Source of the DNA: Blastocystis sp. Blastoise
Taxonomy: Eukaryota; Sar; Bigyra; Opalinata; Blastocystidae
DNA length: 64,000 nucleotides
Reading direction: 5' to 3'
NCBI GenBank assembly: GCA_039096225.1
Contig: JBBPEB010000009.1
Span: 1,267,001 to 1,331,000, forward strand
Shown: positions 32,105 to 46,611 of the stretch, piece after piece
Numbering within the stretch: the stretch's first letter is position 1
How the letters are laid out: every line of letters starts with the position of its first letter
Translations under genes and position numbers: made by a program
Notes under the pieces: generated by a model
What the model saw: only the letters and a program-made list of their open reading frames with translations
Databases searched by the model: none
Told to the model about the DNA's origin: nothing

Positions 32105-32690
32105 CAAATCGAGTTGCGACAAATTTCACAACTTGTCGCAACTTGTCGCAACTTGTCGCAACTTTTTTTACCCCGAGTATATCGAGAGTCCCGCGATTAT
32201 TTTATTAATTTGGCAACTAAAAAAGACTTGTTTAAAAAAAGAATTCAGTGTCGCAATTTGTCACAACTTTGTCACAACTTTTCATTTAAACATATATAGA
32301 CCTATTTTACATTTATATAAAATATGATAATTTATGAAATTCATAGTGGTGAATATAATAAGCATCAAGAATTATTTAAATACTTAATTCAAACAAAAAA
32401 AAAACATTAAAAATACTTTTCAAAAAATCATGAATATTTTTTTTACAGTCAAAAAAATGAAATATTCACGGGACATTATTAATTTTCAGTCATTTTAAAA
32501 CGTGTAAATAAATGAAAGAAATCATCTCATTTTCATTAATTTATATTTCTATATAAATCGTTCTTTCAATATAGATTCATTCATCTATTCATAAAGTCTT
32601 CTTTAATACTCATTTCTATCAATAAATATATCATTCTAAGAATCAAAAGAAGTATATATATGTATTCATCATTCTTAATTATCTTTAGAT

Positions 32691-34858
32691 ATGGTTAAAA
32701 AAACAATGAAACAATCTAATAATCATAAAGTGAAAAGAAAAGAAAAGAAGAAGTCTTCATCTACTAAGAAAAGTGAGAATGTTAGAACGAGAATCTACAA
32801 AATGAATCCAATAAGTCGTTTAACAAAAATAAAATTATCATCCACTATGAATGAAGAAGAAAAGAAATGTTTTATATCAAAGAATAATAATCTTCGTTGT
32901 ATTTATTGTAATTGTATTGTAGATCATAAAAGATTATCTTCTATTAATAAGCATCTCAATACTGATATGCATATTTCTAATATGAATTCATTCATGAAAG
33001 AAAAGTCTTCTACTGTATCTTCTGTAAAGAAAACTAATATTAAAAATAGAATTATTGAATCTAATGTGAATTATATAAGATTTGAAAAATTAATAGAATT
33101 ATTTCTGGAAGAATGTATTCCTATTAATAAATTTAAGAAACCTCAATTTAGAATGAAATTGAAAAATATATTTGAAATGAATAATAATAATATGCCATGT
33201 TATAATACTATTCAAAAACGAATTATTCCTAAATTGTATGATGAACGTCTTCAATATGTAAAAATGAGTTTAGAAAAATGTCCTCTAGCTGTTCTATGTG
33301 ATTCTTCTACCTCAGATGCTGGTTCTAATTATTTATCAATAATCGTAAGAAGATTGAATTCTTTCAATTTGAATGAACCTTTCTACTTAATAAACTTGAA
33401 AAGAATGGAAAATCAAAAATCGAATAATTATCTTTCTATCATTCAAGATACATTAGAAGAATGGAATATTAAAAGAAAGCAATTCAAATCGTTTCACACA
33501 GATAACTGTAATACTATGCGAAATGCTGGTAATAATTATGAATCGATTTTTAGTGATGGAATTTATTGTGGATGTTTTATGCATATGATTAATCTAGTAG
33601 CTGAAAAACTAAAAGATGGTTTTATTAATACTAAATCATTTATTAATCTGATTAATTCATCATTTCGTTTCTTTAGAAAGAAAAATGATTTATGGTTATC
33701 CTTTCTTAATATAAATAATCTTCCTTCGTCTTCTTTCTTTTCTTATGTTGAAACACGATGGATATCTTGGTATAAATCATTAAGATATATTTTGAAACAT
33801 TTTAAATATTTGAAATCATTCTATGAATATTTAGAAACATTGGATATGTTAAGTGAAAAAGATAAAGAAATATTGAATATTCTTCAAAATAATCAATTAT
33901 CTTCTTCTTTACATATCGAAATGTCGATTCTCTTGAAAAGTGGGATAATGTTTAAAGAAATATTAAAATTATTATCCAATGATAATTTTCAATGTTGTAA
34001 TGTTTCTAGTTTGATAGATGGAATTGAAGAATTCAAAAGATAATATAATTATGATAGTGAATGAAATATGTGAAGAAAATAATTTATCAAATGTTCAATC
34101 TTCATTTATTCAAGAATATAAGAAAAGTATATTTATTATTTATTATTAATTTATATTTTATAGGTTTTACGAATACATTATTAAAATTGAAAGAAATCAA
34201 AACAATGAATAAGAAACAAATGATATTTTATAATGAAGTAAAATATTTCAATCTTTTCTTGATGTCTTCTTCATTTCCTTCTTTTACTTTATCTGAATTT
34301 TTAGATATAGAAAAGAAAGATTATTTATTATGTGTTTCAAAATTGAAAGATTTTATAGATAATGAGAAGAAATAAAATGAATGTTTTCCTCAAAATATGA
34401 TAAGTAAAGAACAAATGATAAAATTATATTTTCCTCTTCTTAAACAAATTCCTACTATTTTAAAAGTAATTCCTTTCATTCTTCAATTACCTTCTACTAC
34501 TGTTAGTGTAGAAAGATCTTTCTCTTTTATGAATATTTTATTTACAAAGAAGAAATTTGGTTATTCTGATGAAAATTTGTTTAGAGATTTATTTTTCTAT
34601 ATGAATCCACAAACAGATACCATTTCAATTCAAAATGATTCAATGATTATTGAAGATGAAATAGATACTACAATTAATGATTCTTCGATGACAATTGTAG
34701 ATGATAATGAAATATTATCAAATGAAAGTGAAAATGAAGAAAAAAATACAAATTTCAATTCAAATAGTGTTTTATCTGATTCTCTTGATGATATTTTATC
34801 AATTTCTTTTGATAATTTATCTACTTTTAGTAATGTTTCAGAGATCAATCTTGACTAA
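32691..34858 (+). pseudogene. hAT transposase, broken by a frameshift and a stop
   Basis: The N-terminal part (450 codons, 32691-34043) has a BED-type zinc finger (CIYCNCIVDHKRL, with HLNTDMH closing the finger) and the RNase H-like core, with acidic residues in AVLCDSSTSDAGSNY and FKSFHTDNCNTM. The C-terminal part has the hAT dimerisation motif LPSTTVSVERSFSFMN. Between them the frame is damaged: an extra A in the run near 34037 shifts the frame. A 37-nt intron (34127-34163) is then needed, and a TAA at 34373-34375 stops the frame that reopens directly into the dimerisation domain. All parts are otherwise in order, so this is one recently inactivated gene. An acidic Ser/Asp-rich tail ends at 34858. 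Confidence 0.85.
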
Positions 34859-34978
34859 ATTTTTTCTTTATTAATTTATAATTTGTATTTTATATGCTTT
34901 ATTTATGTTTTCTTTATTAAAAAATTGTTTTGTTTGTTAAAATAAACATTTAAAAATTGTCGCAACTTTCACAACATG

Positions 34979-35000
34979 TCGCAACTTTTGAACTACTCTA
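34979..35000 (-). repeat. right terminal inverted repeat of the hAT element
   Basis: Inverted copy of 32083-32104. A TGTCGCAACTT subterminal unit precedes it. Confidence 0.85.
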
Positions 35001-36270
35001 TATAGAAATGAATATTTAGAAAATAAATGATTATAACAAATATATTTTCAAATTAGTTAATCATTTTTCTAAGATGTCAAAACATCTCATTGTCATATTT
35101 TGAATTGTTTTTGCCAATATAATATGAAAATGTATATCAAAGAAATATGAATGAAAGTTTATAAAAGTGGCAGTTAAAAATATATATACCTATATAAATC
35201 AACTAATAATATAGAGTGATTCATTGTGTCATTAAAGAGAGCATTATTATTACCTTTACTCCTTTCTTACATCCTGAACAAAATTAATCCACTATACAAC
35301 CACAAAAAATTCAATCCCAAAATAATATATATTTTGCAGTGTTATTTATATATAATGGATTCAGTTAAGTTAATTAAGACTGAAAGTGAAAGTAACATAT
35401 TGTTATGACAACTGTCATACAAGTGAGGGAAGAATCTAATATATTTTTTTTCTATTAATTAAAATATACGTTGATATTATATATTATAAATATAAATTTA
35501 ACAATAAAAAGTTGTCAATACTTTTCAATATATCATGTAAAAAGAATAAAGGCTTTATTAAACTCCTATTTCATAAACAATTATATTTAAGTTGTTGTAA
35601 TATGAGTGATGACTAATAATGAAATATGAAGGTAATAAGAAGATATAAATATATAATAATTCTGGTTTCTATAGAAGACATAATATTAAATTAGTAACAT
35701 AAGTTTGAAACACATAAAGTCATGATAATCATATATATCAAAAATTTCATTTTTTAAATAATGTTTTTGAACGAATTTTGTAAATGAATGATTTTCTACT
35801 GTTGTTTTTGAAATAAAATGACGAAAAATCAGTATGTAAAGACTTCATTGATTGTATAAAAAAATATTTATCGAAAAATATTAGGGTATTAAAAAGGAAA
35901 AAGAAGCAATCATTATATTCTATCGAAAATGAAGATAAAGATGTTGCTTAATTTTATACTGAGATGTCTATAAGATCAATACTCAGGATACTATACAATA
36001 TGACGATATAATTACAAAGTGATTGATCTATTATGTAATTTTCTGAAGTTTTAATAGAATATTTTGAATATATCCATAGTTTTAATGATTAAAATACAAT
36101 AATAACCGTAAAAAAGCAGTAATTGATTCGATTATAAGTATAAAAAAATTATCACTTTTTTTTTCAGTTTAAGGATAGGATTTTATCTTTATTTATGTAT
36201 TTTTAATAAAGGATATTGCAAATAATGAGCGACATACACCATATAATTTTTATATTTTCCATAAAAACTG
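35001..36270. other. intergenic, no gene seen
   Basis: AT-rich spacer between the hAT element and the DUF4954 gene. A missing 5' exon of the Harbinger-like transposase could lie here on the minus strand, but none was recognised. Confidence 0.55.
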
Positions 36271-39619
<3,349 letters not shown>

Positions 39620-40426
39620 TTTTTATATTCATTTTCTTCTTTCATTATATTATTTATATATCTATTTAATATAATTCTATAAATAATATTTGCTATTTCT
39701 ACATATAGTCATCGTTGTTTGATGTTTTATTAAATATTTTATTTTTTATTTGTTATATTCTTTTTATATTAGTATTAGTTTGCAGATGTATTTGTTTTCT
39801 TGTTGTATAACAAATTGTTTTGTTTTTATAATTGTAAAGTCATTTTTGTTGTAATTTTCAAGAAAAATCAAGTTAAAATTAAAATAAAAAAAGTTTAATG
39901 AATAGACACTAATATAGAAATTAAAATATATATAAAAAAATGAAAGTAATCTATTTATAAATGGGATTTAGTAAATTATCACTGCAATGATTCAGACAAA
40001 ATACTTTATAACACATTTATTGATTATCTAATTTCTTTAGCAATATTATATAATTTTTCTTTATGAATACATTAAAAAATATACGTATAAACAAATGAAA
40101 TATTAAATTGCCTTTTTAAACAATTGTCTAGAACATAATCATGGAAAAACACATATTTGAAAGAAATTGTTATTCCACCTCCTTCCTTAAAAAACAAAAG
40201 TTTCCCTTATTGATATTTTATTCATGAGAATTCATGTTTTTTTAGTAGGAAAAAGCCAATATTCTTGGATTATTAGAATGCCTCTGTGTCAAAAAGAATA
40301 GGGAAAACACTGGTTTGTCATCTTATTCGTAACTGCATCTTTAGGCATCCACAAATGGTCAATGTATTTATTTCATTCCATACAAATTTGTTTTTTGATA
40401 TATATATTTGTATATACCTTTAAATA
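39620..40426. other. intergenic, no gene seen
   Basis: AT-rich spacer. It ends just upstream of the pseudoprotease ATG with TATATACCTTTAAATA, which may include core promoter sequence. No other feature was recognised. Confidence 0.55.
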
Positions 40427-41407
40427 ATGAGATTTTTTGTATTAGCTACTTTCATCGCTTTAGCTTTTTCTTTAAGTCATTCTAACTCTTACTATAAGAG
40501 TAAATATGATTCTTATCTTAACAAGTTCAATAAGGAATATTCTCAACAAGAATATAGATATCGTCTTTCAATTTTTTCTGAAAACGTTGATTTTATTGAA
40601 TCTGAAAATAAGAAAGGTCATTCCTATACTTTAGGTTTAACTTCTTTTGCTGATATTTCTAATGAAGAATACAGAGCTCGTAGAAGTTGTAGTAATATGG
40701 AAAAACAAGTTAAGGAAGCTTCTAGAAATGTTCCTAATAAGGTTTATGAAGATTTACCTGAATCTGTTGATTGGAGAGCTGTTGGTGCTGTTACTCCTGT
40801 TAGAGATCAAAATGGTTGTGGTTCTGATTGGGCTATTTCTGCTACTGCTTGTATGGAATATACTAATTTCAATGCTACTGGTAAACTTATTCAATTATCT
40901 ATTCAACAACTTATTGATTGTGATCAAATTTCTGTTGGTTGTAGAGGTGGTTTAATGTCTTATGCTTTTAGATATGTTACTGAAAACTTAGGTATTTGTG
41001 CTGAAGAAGATTATCCTTATACTGCTAAGGATGGTGAATGTGATACTAATAAATGTTATTCTAAGGGTCATATTAGTGATTATGTTGTTAATAATTTCTT
41101 TGGTAAAGGAGGTAAACCTCTTAAGGAAGCTATTTCTGAACATGTTTCTACTATTTCTCTTGATTCTAAGTCTGAATCTTTCCAACATTATACTAGTGGT
41201 ATTTTTGATGCTACTGATTGTGGTCATAAAGTCGATCTTGGTGCTGCTGGTGTTGGTTATGGTAAAGAAGGAGATAAAGAATACTTTATTGTTAAGGTTC
41301 CTTTTGGTACTCAATGGGGTGAAGAAGGTTATATGAGACTTGCTTATCAAGATGAAGGCTGGGGTACTTGTGGTGAAAATATCTCTACTGCTTGGTCTAC
41401 TTGGTAA
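40427..41407 (+). CDS. papain-family (C1A) pseudoprotease with I29 propeptide
   Basis: A single intronless frame of 326 residues. A signal peptide (MRFFVLATFIALAFSLSHS) leads into an inhibitor I29 prodomain with the ERFNIN-like EYRYRLSIFSENVDFIESEN and LGLTSFAD. The mature domain starts at LPESVDWRAVGAVTPVRDQ and keeps the cathepsin L-like disulphide and glycine framework (LIDCDQISVGCRGGLM, EEDYPYTAKDGEC, ESFQHYTSGIFDATDC). All three catalytic residues are replaced. CGSCW is CGSDW (Cys25 to Asp), the DHxVLxVGYG position is DLGAAGVGYG (His to Leu), and VKNSWG is VKVPFG (Asn to Val). The oxyanion Gln is kept. The codon bias resembles EF-1 beta and PNO, so the protein is probably abundant. It is likely secreted or lysosomal and enzymatically inactive; a binding, decoy or inhibitory role is inferred. 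Confidence 0.92.
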   Translation: MRFFVLATFIALAFSLSHSNSYYKSKYDSYLNKFNKEYSQQEYRYRLSIFSENVDFIESENKKGHSYTLGLTSFADISNEEYRARRSCSNMEKQVKEASRNVPNKVYEDLPESVDWRAVGAVTPVRDQNGCGSDWAISATACMEYTNFNATGKLIQLSIQQLIDCDQISVGCRGGLMSYAFRYVTENLGICAEEDYPYTAKDGECDTNKCYSKGHISDYVVNNFFGKGGKPLKEAISEHVSTISLDSKSESFQHYTSGIFDATDCGHKVDLGAAGVGYGKEGDKEYFIVKVPFGTQWGEEGYMRLAYQDEGWGTCGENISTAWSTW

Positions 41408-42030
41408 ATACTATAAAGTTTCCTTTATATATATTGATAACTATTACTTATTTTTATATGTTAAGTTTTTCTTATTTTATTAAAAATATTTTGTATATAG
41501 TTATTCAATTTATTAGTATATTATTTACTACATTGTTTACTCTATAGTTTTGTTTTATTAAATAATTTGAATAAAATAGTAGATATTTTAACCAAAGAAA
41601 AATTTAAATTAATGTTTAAAACAGTTACATACAAAATAATACTTCAAAGAATATAATAAAAAAAAGAGATATAGCATTATAATAAATATATAAATAATAT
41701 ATATGATGAAAAGGTATACATTAAAAAAACATCGAGAAACACACAATAACAAATAAAAACATCAACAAAATAATAAGTAATAAATATGTTAATGTGTAAA
41801 AAGAAATGATATATATAGACACTAAAAAACATAGAGATATTATAAATAAAAAAAAAAATATGTATGTAGAGATAGAAAAAAATGAATATTATAGAATATT
41901 TAATAAATAATAGAATAGTATGAATAACAGTTACAATGAATAATATGGGAAAAATAAAAATAATTTAAAAACAATTGAAAATGTGAATGAACGGATTAGT
42001 AATATATATATATAATAGTTATTAGACTTT
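41408..42030. other. intergenic between converging genes
   Basis: AT-rich 3' region shared by the pseudoprotease and the glycosyltransferase. No gene-like frame was seen. Confidence 0.6.
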
Positions 42031-42856
42031 TTATAAAGGGACATAATCAGGATATTTGATATGTTTAAGCCTCCATAAGGCAATTTCTAAATAGTTCGAG
42101 AGTTCTCCAGGATTGATATATACATTACTCTTATAGAGAAGTGTTTTACAGTTCTCGTCACTGAATGTACCATAAGGTTGTAAATACTGAATACATTCAT
42201 CAGGAATAGGTGCTGTGTAGTTATATATAGGAAGGTATAGAATCTCAGCGAATTCTGAGATAGAATGAAAGAAATAACCTCCAATATAGGGAGGACTAGC
42301 GACAATAATCACGGAACCAGGAAGCATAAAGATACAGTTTACAAACCCAGATCCTAAAGAACCAATCAGAATATCTGTATGAAGTATCTTTTCAATTTGT
42401 TCTTGAGGAGACAGAGTTTCAAGAATCAACTGATGGAATAGATACTCATACTAGAGAACATGAAATATTAATTATATAGAAGAAGAATTATGTTTGGGAA
42501 GATTTTATTATGAGATAAATTTATAATATATAATAAAATAATTATAAACAATAAATAATTATAATAAAATAATTATAATAAATAATAAACAAATAAAATA
42601 ATAAATAATAATAATAAGTATCTATTTACTTTATGTTCTTTGAAGAATTTATGAAGTTCATTTGTATTGACGATATGTCTACCGGGCAGGTTGCCTCCAA
42701 CATTCGATCGTTCTAGCATGGAAACCACAGGGAGAAGAAGAGAAATCTCTTGAGGACTCAAATTCAAATGCTTATAAGTTAGGGCGCGCAATGTATCCAC
42801 TTGTTGGCGGGAAATAAAAACACCTCCATAACTCACATGAAATATACGACTTGAAA

Positions 42857-42889
<33 letters not shown>

Positions 42890-43726
42890 ATGAAGAGTAG
42901 TTAAATGAAGACATACAAGGTGCTTGAAACATAATAGGTTAGAGGTAATATCTAATATATCGTTTCGATCATATATATTAAGAGGATATTGAGGAGGATA
43001 AGAAGATTTTAGAATATTAATATAGAGATTGATCCAAGGAAATACTTTTTCTGAACGATAACGAGGCATATATACATTCTCAATCTATAGAATATATATG
43101 TAGAAAAAGAAGAATAAAAAATAATATATAAATATAATAAAAAGAATACATAAAAAGAATAAATAAAAAGAATAAAAAGAAGAATAAAAATAAAAATATA
43201 AATAAACAAAAAGAATACATAAAAAATAAATAAAAAGATAAATAAAAAGAATAAAAATAGCATAAAAATAATAAAAACATAATAAAAATAAAACAAATAG
43301 AGAAGATGCTATACAGGAGGGTAGTCATTAGGGAAATGGGCTGTATGAAGGATATAATTCAATGCTTCGATAAAATGAGCAATATTTCGTTGAGAATGAG
43401 GAATAATCATCCAGTTTGTAGAACCATAGATCTCTTGAGAAGTCTGAGGGTAACGAGATTTATCGACTTGGAACACAAATCCATTCTTAAATTCTAGAGA
43501 AATATAAGTAGAAGAATATAAAATAATATATTAAAAATAATATACTGTCATCAATCTTATTGACTATTGACTTTCCCTTGGAACCAGAAGCTGCATATAT
43601 AATCATTTTCTCATGTTCAACATCATAACAAACATTCGAAAATAAAATTATATCAAATCCTAATTTTGATTTATAAAACTTTGCAGTTGTATAATTTGTA
43701 GATGTTCTATATAAATAATAAAATAC

Positions 43727-43813
<87 letters not shown>

Positions 43814-44390
43814 CCCTGAAGGATAACTAAATTTACTAGGCATATCTCTATATATGATTATTAAAAATAAAATAACATCTTAAAGAAATACCTAGTTACA
43901 TTCTTCCATATAAATTTTTCTCTTAATAAAAATGCTCGTTTCCTATAGAATAATAAATATAATAAAGATTCATCATATAATAATTAACATATAATAAAAT
44001 AATAATATTCATATACCAACTGATATCACGAAAATGTATATCTTGAGAATAATCATAGGTGATAGGAGCAAATAACTCTGGATTTTCAATTTTATATTGA
44101 TCAAGAGTTTTACATGGAGGTTGAGTAGGAATCTCATTTTGAGGACAAACTTGCTTTGGAGGATCTACATAAACGTCAACAATTTGAGGAACTTCTTTGA
44201 TTCTTTCCACAATTCTCTCTACAGTTTTCACTTCTCGTCGCATAGGTTTCACTTGCCTTTTACTACAACATAGAAAACATTATTAATTCACATACCTTGA
44301 CATTCTCATACCGATGAATTGAATTACTGTTACAAAAAAAGACATCATTATGGATGTCATAACTATTAAAAGCACTATTTTAATATTCAT
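42031..44390 (-). CDS. type II membrane glycosyltransferase, GT61-like
   Basis: Nine exons on the minus strand: 44390-44296, 44262-44017, 43942-43892, 43847-43815, 43706-43546, 43493-43315, 43084-42917, 42860-42630, 42450-42031, giving 527 residues. A short N-tail and one hydrophobic helix (IVLLIVMTSIMMSFFVTVIQF) anchor it with the catalytic part in the secretory lumen, as in Golgi transferases. A Lys/Glu-rich stem follows. The C-terminal half has GT61/DUF563-type features: FHQLILETLSPQEQIEKIL, then DILIGSLGSGFVNCIFMLPG, which matches the family's 'GAHGAGLTNMLFLPPG' nucleotide-sugar loop, though the usual His is replaced. GT61 enzymes transfer xylose or GlcNAc to glycans; the sugar here cannot be predicted. 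The intron 43814-43707 holds an AAT repeat. Confidence 0.8.
43731..43810. repeat. (AAT)n microsatellite in GT61-like gene intron
   Basis: About 26 AAT units inside the intron 43707-43814. Confidence 0.95.
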
Positions 44391-44701
44391 AATATTTGTG
44401 ATGGAAACAATAAGCAAGAGGAATTGTTAACATGGAAAATGAAAGGCTTTTTAATTATGACCTAAATTTTAACGGCTAATGTTTTTTTCATGATTTAATG
44501 ATTTTTTCTCCATTTTTTTTTTGTGTTTATTAGAGTTATTACTTCGTAATAGGGAAATATAATATATCTAAATATAAAATAATATTTCATACACAAATTA
44601 GCTTTATTAAGATAAGTTATATATGTAATTGATAGCAAAATAAATTTTTTTAGTTGAATTGTATATGATTCTAATAAAGTAGTGAGAAGTAAAAGAACAA
44701 G
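44391..44701. other. spacer upstream of tRNA-Gly
   Basis: A 311-bp AT-rich spacer between the start of the glycosyltransferase gene and the tRNA. Nothing else was recognised. Confidence 0.6.
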
Positions 44702-44773
44702 GCGCCACTGGTCTAATGGTTAGGATTCCACCCTTCCAAGGTGGAGGTCCGGGTTCAATTCCCGGGTAGCGCA
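44702..44773 (+). tRNA. tRNA-Gly(UCC)
   Basis: The cloverleaf has acceptor GCGCCAC/GTAGCGC (one C-A mismatch) with discriminator A. The anticodon stem CCACC/GGTGG has loop CTTCCAA, giving anticodon TCC. The T-arm is CCGGG-TTCAATT-CCCGG. A-box TGGTCTAATGGTTAGGA and B-box GGTTCAATTCC are typical. A T-rich tract follows directly, as for RNA polymerase III termination. Confidence 0.96.
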
Positions 44774-44979
44774 ATTTTTTCCCTTTTTATTTAAAAAAAA
44801 AAATAATAGAAAATTTGGTTATAGATATATATTTTTTCTTTTTTGTTTTATTTGTTGTTAGTTTAATTCTATTATTGTTGAAATTTAAAGATGAAACAAA
44901 ACGTTATTTGGCAAAGACTATAATCATACAAGAAAGACATTATTGATGGCAATATATTATATATATATATATAAAGAGT

Positions 44980-45956
44980 TTATTGTTTAAGGTAATAAGT
45001 AGGATCTCGATTTAATTTTTCTTTTAGTCTTTCGATCCATCTATCAAATATATTTGAAGGAAGTATTAATGTATTCCCAGTAATATAATTAAGGATCAAA
45101 TAGATATTAAAAAACAGTATGAATGAAATTATTATGTTAAAAAATAATATAATATATATAAAAATATATATAAGAAAGGATATTTTGATGTTCCAAAAGA
45201 AGAAACATAATTATAACAATCTTGTGCAATTTTCATTACTGGTAATTCGCTTTCAATAGTACTAGGAACAGCTTCTTTAAGATTATCCGCAAATTCAGAA
45301 CTATAAAATGTAAATTAATATAAATAATAGATATGTTGTTTTATATAATATAATATAATATATATAATATAATATAATATAATAGTATATAATAGTATAT
45401 AATATAATATAATAATAAATAAAAAAAAAATATAAATAAAAATATAAATAAATAAATGAAATAAATAAATTTAAATAAATATAAATTTAAAAATCTAAAT
45501 AAACAAATATAAATACTCTTCAAAAGAAACACCAACTTGAACTAATTCAACGTTATTTATATTTTTTGCTTTCCATCCTGTTCGGAAAATAGCACTATAT
45601 ATAAATAATAATAATAATATAAAAATAATAATAAATAAATTAAACAATACGTTGGACAATTAGGTGTAACAGTTGCTAATACTTCCCAATCCTGGAATGG
45701 AGGAAAACTGTAGTATAAAACAACTATAGAAATGTAGAGAAAAATAGTATAATAGTGATTATAATCAATAAATGAGAAAAATATATATACCACAGTAATT
45801 GGGAAGTTGACAATTGGGATTCATGAAGAATCCTAATTCTAATATATTAGATGGAGATGGTAATTGTGTTATAAATTTTCTTTCATCAGCCTGTTGAAAA
45901 GATGTAATAAGAGGGAGTCCAGGAACAATCAAACCAAAAGGAACGTCTATACTCAT
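44980..45956 (-). CDS. HIKESHI: Hikeshi (Hsp70 nuclear import carrier, OPI10 family)
   Basis: Five exons on the minus strand: 45956-45791, 45723-45651, 45594-45517, 45300-45184, 45079-44980, giving 177 residues, near the human length of 197. Hikeshi carries Hsp70 into the nucleus during heat stress. Matching features are the N-terminal PFGLIVPGLPLITSFQQ, the beta-strand core YYSFPPFQDWEVLATVTPN, TAIFRTGWKAKN, VGVSFEE, and the C-terminal helix NIFDRWIERLKEKLNRDPTYY. The last intron has AT-AC ends and U12-type signals. No GT-AG pair in that stretch can join the two conserved parts, because no GT occurs near the end of exon 4 and no AG occurs before TGGGAATAC. Confidence 0.9.
45080..45183 (-). 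other. U12-type AT-AC intron in Hikeshi
   Basis: The minus-strand donor ATATCCTTTC matches the U12-type 5' consensus RTATCCTTT exactly. Near the 3' end, ATCCTTAAT matches the U12 branch-site consensus TCCTTAAY, nine bases before the terminal AC. Removal joins TCA-AA to T-GGG in frame and rebuilds the conserved Hikeshi C-terminus. Length is 104 nt. Confidence 0.88.
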
Positions 45957-46178
45957 GTTAAATAATATTAAAATAACTTAAAGTCTTTTAGATTTCTTTT
46001 TCTAAACTAGAAAAATCCCGAACGTTCTTTTTTTCTATGGGGAAAATAAGGAAATACCATGGAATTGTGTGTTGTTTCTCGGTTTTTCATTTTTTAAAAT
46101 TTTTATGGTATCATTTATCAACCTTATTATTAATGTATATAATTAAAGAACTTTCATAAATAATTAATCGACTCAACT

Positions 46179-46608
46179 ATGTATAAAAGTGATAAAAGAA
46201 AAGAGATATCTCCAAGTGATGGAGGTAAATGTCGTATAAACTCTTTTTTTTAAAGTTTGATATTTATATAGGTAGTGACAAAACATTTAAATTTAAAGAT
46301 AATTATTATGTTACTGCACTTCTGTCCCTTTTAGATAAGTATCCGAATTGGTTGTTGAATAAGTATTGCAATGATACATGTAATTGCTCTAAGGAGAGAT
46401 GTGTCTATGTATTAATTATTTAAGTAAAGTAATTTATAAAACTAAAGAAATTCTTCAGAATCCTGGTATGTGTTTAGAAAAATGGTCAAATAATGACTTG
46501 AAAAATACATATAATTGCATAAATAAACTCTTTAAGAAGGTTCCGAAAGAAATTGAACATGTTTTGCGTAAACAGATGATTAAAAAACTGTCTTTATGCT
46601 TTGAATAA
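46179..46608 (+). pseudogene. small gene of unknown function, probably frameshifted
   Basis: Exon 46179-46224 (MYKSDKRKEISPSDG) joins through a 47-nt GTAAAT...ATATAG intron to 46272-46423, giving 65 residues with a Cys-rich end (NDTCNCSKERC). A second frame, 46399-46608, overlaps it and reads on with similar composition (LEKWSNNDLKNTYNCINK), as if one base had been lost or gained near 46405. I recognise no family. It may be one short gene ending at 46423, or a broken longer one. Amino-acid composition is more gene-like than the surrounding spacer, but support is limited. Confidence 0.35.
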
Positions 46609-46611
46609 GAA

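Larger units (their letters stand above)
32083..35000 (+). mobile_element. hAT-type DNA transposon with terminal inverted repeats
   Basis: The ends are inverted repeats. The left end reads TAGAGCGGTTCAAAAGTTGC and the right end, reverse-complemented, TAGAGTAGTTCAAAAGTTGC (18 of 20 identical). Inside both ends lie several copies of TGTCGCAACTT in both orientations (32115-32165, 32250-32285 and 34960-34990), as expected for subterminal transposase-binding sites. The element is 2918 bp and encloses one transposase gene. No 8-bp target duplication is visible (TTATTAAT left, TATAGAAA right), so the copy is old or its flanks have changed. Confidence 0.85.

Noticed and set aside
32075-35008. An 8-bp target-site duplication for the hAT element
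   Set aside because: The eight bases on each side (TTATTAAT and TATAGAAA) do not match.
45080-45183. Reading through the Hikeshi AT-AC intron, or a GT-AG intron there
   Set aside because: Read-through hits a stop after about 17 codons, and no GT or AG is available in suitable places; the AT-AC junction gives the conserved C-terminus.
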